A stretch of DNA of 37,066 bases, from positions 20,764,579-20,801,644 of the forward strand of contig NC_049988.1 in the NCBI RefSeq assembly GCF_000003815.2, written 5' to 3'. Both the position numbers and the translations under genes were made by a program. The DNA is from Branchiostoma floridae (taxonomy: Eukaryota; Chordata; Leptocardii; Amphioxiformes; Branchiostomatidae). Under the pieces are notes generated by a model. The model saw only the letters and a list, made by a program, of their open reading frames with translations, searched no databases and was not told where the DNA came from. Positions 33,706 to 37,066 of the stretch are shown one piece after another. Numbering within the stretch: the stretch's first letter is position 1; each line of letters starts with the position of its first letter.

Positions 33706-34464
33706 TTACATGCCAGGTGCAGACAGACTCTTGTCCATGAACTTCCTCTTGACAAAACACATCCACCACTGGGGAAACAAACAGGCAGGGTTAACTTACA
33801 GGTCTCAAGCTTAAAGGTTACGTTCAATAATGCTGTGTGCATGCATGTGTGTGTGCATGTGTGTGTGTTTGCTTGTGCGTACGTATGCGTGCGCACACGT
33901 GTGTGTGAATGTATGTATATGCCTGCATGCGTGTATGTATGTGTGTGTGTGTTACAATGAGCAGATGGTCTACCTGGCTTTGAATACCTCAACTGTGGAA
34001 GCTTCCATTACTGAGCCAGGCTAGAGAGCAAGGAATATTGAAAAATATGACAGCTGTGACAGGTTGGTATTTTTAACTGTGGTATGCCTCTGGACAAAAT
34101 GGTCTACAGTACTAGTAAGTCTGTGGATTATAATACCTCATACAAGTGATACCATATACTACAAATTGATTTGTATGCAAATTGAATCTGACCTGGGAAA
34201 AAAGTCCGGGTCATGAAATACCTGGTTCTTTTTTGCAGCTTATTCAAATAGGTTTCTTTTAGTTCAGTTCAGTTCAGTTCAGTTAAATGTTTTACAAGTC
34301 CAGTTCTGATCCAGTGTATAGGAATGCAGCAGTATTAACAGGTGATTTCTAAGTCAGGGTGTGTCTCACCTTACTGGGCTGGTCAGTGTTGGGGTCAAAG
34401 ACCTTCTCACACAGCCTCATGCCGGTCTCCTGTCGTAACTGGAGTAGGTACTGCTGCATGGAGT
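33706..34464 (-). CDS. ARPC3: ARPC3, Arp2/3 complex subunit 3, last two coding exons
   Basis: Exon 34464-34370 (95 nt) encodes [20 protein letters not shown] and [11 protein letters not shown]. Exon 33768-33706 (63 nt) encodes [20 protein letters not shown] and stop TAA. Both match the C-terminus of ARPC3 (p21-Arc), which in vertebrates reads LRQETGLRLCEKVF and [20 protein letters not shown]. Splice sites are canonical (CCCCAG acceptors, AAG|GTGAGA donor) and the phase closes. ARPC3 is a structural subunit of the actin-branching Arp2/3 complex. Upstream exons should lie at higher coordinates; I find none before 37066, though a gap lies at 35566-35665. Confidence 0.94.
33830..33955. repeat. 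GT-rich microsatellite
   Basis: Interrupted TGTG/CATG tract in the last ARPC3 intron. The overlapping open frames are low-complexity artefacts. Confidence 0.85.
34259..34285 (+). repeat. (AGTTC)n microsatellite
   Basis: Five tandem copies of the pentamer AGTTC inside the ARPC3 intron. Confidence 0.85.
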
Positions 34465-35565
34465 CTGGGGAGGGGAGGGAAGCATCAACATGAGATCCAG
34501 AAAGATGCAAAACATCTGAAGACCCGACAACAGTCTAATAAGCTGAGCACATGAATGTCCAAGCAAAAACGAATAATCATGTCACCTTTATCAAGCTAGC
34601 TTACTTACAGTCCGAGTTCATACTAAGAGGCTGAAAAGCTAAAAAGACAATGTGAAACGTTCCCCTATCGTGCCTTGTGGCGCTTTGGGCAGCAACATCT
34701 GTTTACAAAAACATCCTGTCAGATTGTACATAAAGTCAGTCCCCTGTTCGAGGACAGCAAAACCGTGACCACATCAAAGAACCGATCACATTTATTGAAA
34801 AGAGTATGGCTCCTTCCCAATTAGTGGATCAAACCTTACAGTCCGGTCTTAAGCTTGTACATACTCTTTAAAAACTCACTACTCTTAAATAAGAACTTTG
34901 CAAGAGACCTTAGACTACAGATGTGCCCTAAGTGGCAGAAACTGTCATTCTCGTACAGCACTGTTTAGCCACAGTCAACGCTGTAGGGCTGATATCAACT
35001 AGGATTTTACCATGGTCAATATTGACCGAAGGAAGCCATATATAAAGGCAGTTCCCTGCTTATGTAAAACAAACAAACAAAGCAAATAAAAGCAGGGCTC
35101 GAAATACCACATGCATATGCAAGTTTGTGCAAGTAAAATTGGTGTGGTGCAAGTAAGTTTAGACCAAATTTGCAAGTTACTTTTGTCCTCTAATACCTAA
35201 CATTAGAAAAAGCTTACACACACCGAGAATATTGTCTGTCATTGAAAGGTAAAAGAAAATAACACTGAATAAAAAAAAAGCCTAAATTTGTTATTTCTAA
35301 ATTTGGTTAGACATCCAGGTAAACTATTTTTTTGCCTTGCCGCCAGGCAAGGCTTTACGCCAGCTTTTTTCCATGGATCAATGGACGGACCTTTTAACCC
35401 AGCCCTTCCAAAGCCCCTTCCAAAGGCCCTTCCAAATCGCCTTTCTCATGGACAAGTTTGACGGCTCAGGCAGACAATGGTACATCCCTGTTGAATTTTA
35501 AACCGTCCATTTTACGTATTTGTTTCTGTTTGCGGTCGGTTCTAAAAGCATTTAATATTTGGTTA

Positions 35566-35665
35566 NNNNNNNNNNNNNNNNNNNNNNNNNNNNNNNNNNN
35601 NNNNNNNNNNNNNNNNNNNNNNNNNNNNNNNNNNNNNNNNNNNNNNNNNNNNNNNNNNNNNNNNN
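35566..35665. other. Assembly gap (100 N)
   Basis: Run of exactly 100 N. Confidence 0.99.
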
Positions 35666-36187
35666 GAGTGACATAAAATCAAGTGCATTATCTCGCACCA
35701 GAAATTGCATTAGCTATTCATAAAGATGAACAATTTCCAAATCAGGCTAATAAATTGTATGTGAATATATAAGTAGCCATGACGTCATCAAAACGTTGGA
35801 GAGGCCTTCCGAGACCGCAGCAAAACGCTAACGTGAGTTTAGGAGAGCGCCAGCTCAAAACGTCACACGAGAAGTCGCAATAGATAATATTTAGGATCAT
35901 TTTGTTATATCGCTGTGGCTATTGACACACTGAGTGTGCCTATAGCCTAAACAGGCTATTGACACACCGAGATTCCAGCCAGCCAATCAGAGCTTGTAAC
36001 ATGCCTTTCCCGACATTATTTTGCCAGGCTCTCGTCTCATTACAAACTTTTCACATAAGTAACAGTTGTTTAGACATTTTTCGGAGGATTAGACATTAGA
36101 ATCTTTGAATCTTGGAATGAACGGACGTATTCAAGTTATGCCTTAGATTTGGATACCTGTTAATACAAGTTGGTACTGTGAATGTTA

Positions 36188-36262
36188 GCATGGCGTAGTG
36201 GTTAGCGTGATTAGTCGCCACACTGCCGACCCCGGTTCGAACCCGCCTAGTGAAAGTTTTTT
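36188..36262 (+). repeat. tRNA-like Pol III unit (pseudo-tRNA or SINE head)
   Basis: TGGCGTAGTGGTTAGC fits a Pol III A box and GGTTCGAACCC a B box, at normal tRNA spacing, followed by a T run that could end Pol III transcription. The T stem pairs at only about three positions and no canonical anticodon arm forms, so I do not call a functional tRNA. Confidence 0.5.
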
Positions 36263-37066
36263 TTTTTCAATTGTCCTTTTACCTTTTTATAACATCCATT
36301 TGATATAAGAATATTTTCGTCATGCGACCAGAACCATGAAAACCCACCTTTGGGACTTTTTGGTCTGCATTTTCAAGAGTGCATGTTTAGGTAACAGTTA
36401 CGTTTATTTTTTTCAGCCGCAGAATCCACCCGCTACGTTCTTATTTTGGACGGTACACTTATTATTTCTTTTAAATTGGACCAGGGACCCCTGAAATAAT
36501 AAAATGTGGGGTTTTCCAAGGATAAAAGCTCCTTGGGTTTTCTAACCATAATTCTGCGGTATTTTTGCTCAAAATTCACGCCGTCGAAGCATATATTTCC
36601 GCGCCGCTATGTCATCCAAACATATCGGTTGATCTCGCTATGACGCTACAAAGTTCTTTCAAAATAATGAAAGTAAAACAACAACTATAACTTCGCTTCA
36701 CTTGTGATATCAGTTTTGAGGCCGCAAATTCTCCCTAACGGCAGGAATTCGTCGGCAAACACAGCTGAAAACGTGTTCCAACATGGTCACATGCGGTGTT
36801 TGCATGGTACTAAATATAGTTAGCTCATTTGCATACTTGTGACTGGCTACATGCGGCCTATACCGTAAACACGTGAAAAGATCGTATTTTGGGTTGATGA
36901 TGGGCACAGAATGCCATTTGTATTTTCAGAGTGTTGCCTTTCAAATATAATCGTAAGATTTTCTCATTTTCGTGGTTTCTAGTGTCAAAATTTTAATAAT
37001 ACGTATTTAGCAGACAAGCAAATTATCCTACTTCAACACCAAGGCAGCAGCATTTGCCTTGCCGGC

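Larger units (their letters stand above)
34500..37066. other. No further exon seen
   Basis: I searched for the preceding ARPC3 exon on the minus strand and did not find it. Small features: a perfect 8-bp stem hairpin GCCTTGCC-GCCA-GGCAAGGC (35334-35353), echoed by TTTGCCTTGCCGGC at the window end; TGACGTCA at 35780; a short duplication of GGCTATTGACACAC (35917, 35951). Confidence 0.4.

Noticed and set aside
36188-36262. Functional tRNA gene
   Set aside because: A and B boxes are good but the T stem and anticodon arm do not fold properly, so it is listed as a tRNA-like unit.

Overview
The window looks like nuclear DNA of an invertebrate chordate, most likely amphioxus (Branchiostoma). Genes are split by GT-AG introns. 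The encoded proteins are very close to vertebrate HECW, STK17 and ARPC3. There is a NACHT-LRR (NLR) gene of the kind expanded in amphioxus. Most striking, many exon edges sit inside minisatellites that copy the splice site, a habit I recall being described for amphioxus ('mirage' minisatellites at the Adh locus). The species call is inference. Four 100-base N runs (753-852, 4706-4805, 24469-24568, 35566-35665) are scaffold gaps.

Layout. 1-4921: intronic or upstream sequence with long-period tandem repeats and no exon I can defend. 4922-15802 (+): the last 15 exons of a HECW-type HECT E3 ubiquitin ligase (587 residues plus stop), from the second half of a WW domain to the C-terminus. The reading frame and all 14 junction phases close without error. 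15803 to about 17145: its probable 3'UTR, with a minisatellite and an AATAAA at 17121. 17150-22400: intergenic sequence with small duplications, a retroelement-like insertion and CRE and E2F/NRF1-like sites. 22986-23140 (+): a probable first coding exon of a STK17/DRAK-like kinase, followed by a 30-bp minisatellite. 24569-27250: no gene seen; a MITE and a tRNA-derived SINE. 27258-31356 (+): an NLR gene with a possible RHIM-like/amyloid motif, a NACHT domain and LRRs, carrying an apparent frameshift and a phase mismatch. 31465-32525: a dispersed repeat. 33706-34464 (-): the last two coding exons of ARPC3. 34500-37066: no gene; a tRNA-like Pol III unit near 36190.

The genes are unrelated in function: HECW and STK17 are signalling enzymes, ARPC3 is an Arp2/3 actin-nucleation subunit and the NLR is an innate-immune type. 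Nothing suggests co-regulation.

The most interesting signals are: (1) the HECW exon with the catalytic cysteine is preceded by nine copies of its own start, eight of which would make a protein that keeps the cysteine but loses the last 17 residues; (2) 189 bases of HECW exon 5 are duplicated 506 bp downstream with eight substitutions, all synonymous; (3) arrays copy donors in the 5' half of the gene and mainly acceptors in the 3' half; (4) the NLR has a phase 1-1 exon encoding an RHIM-like peptide.
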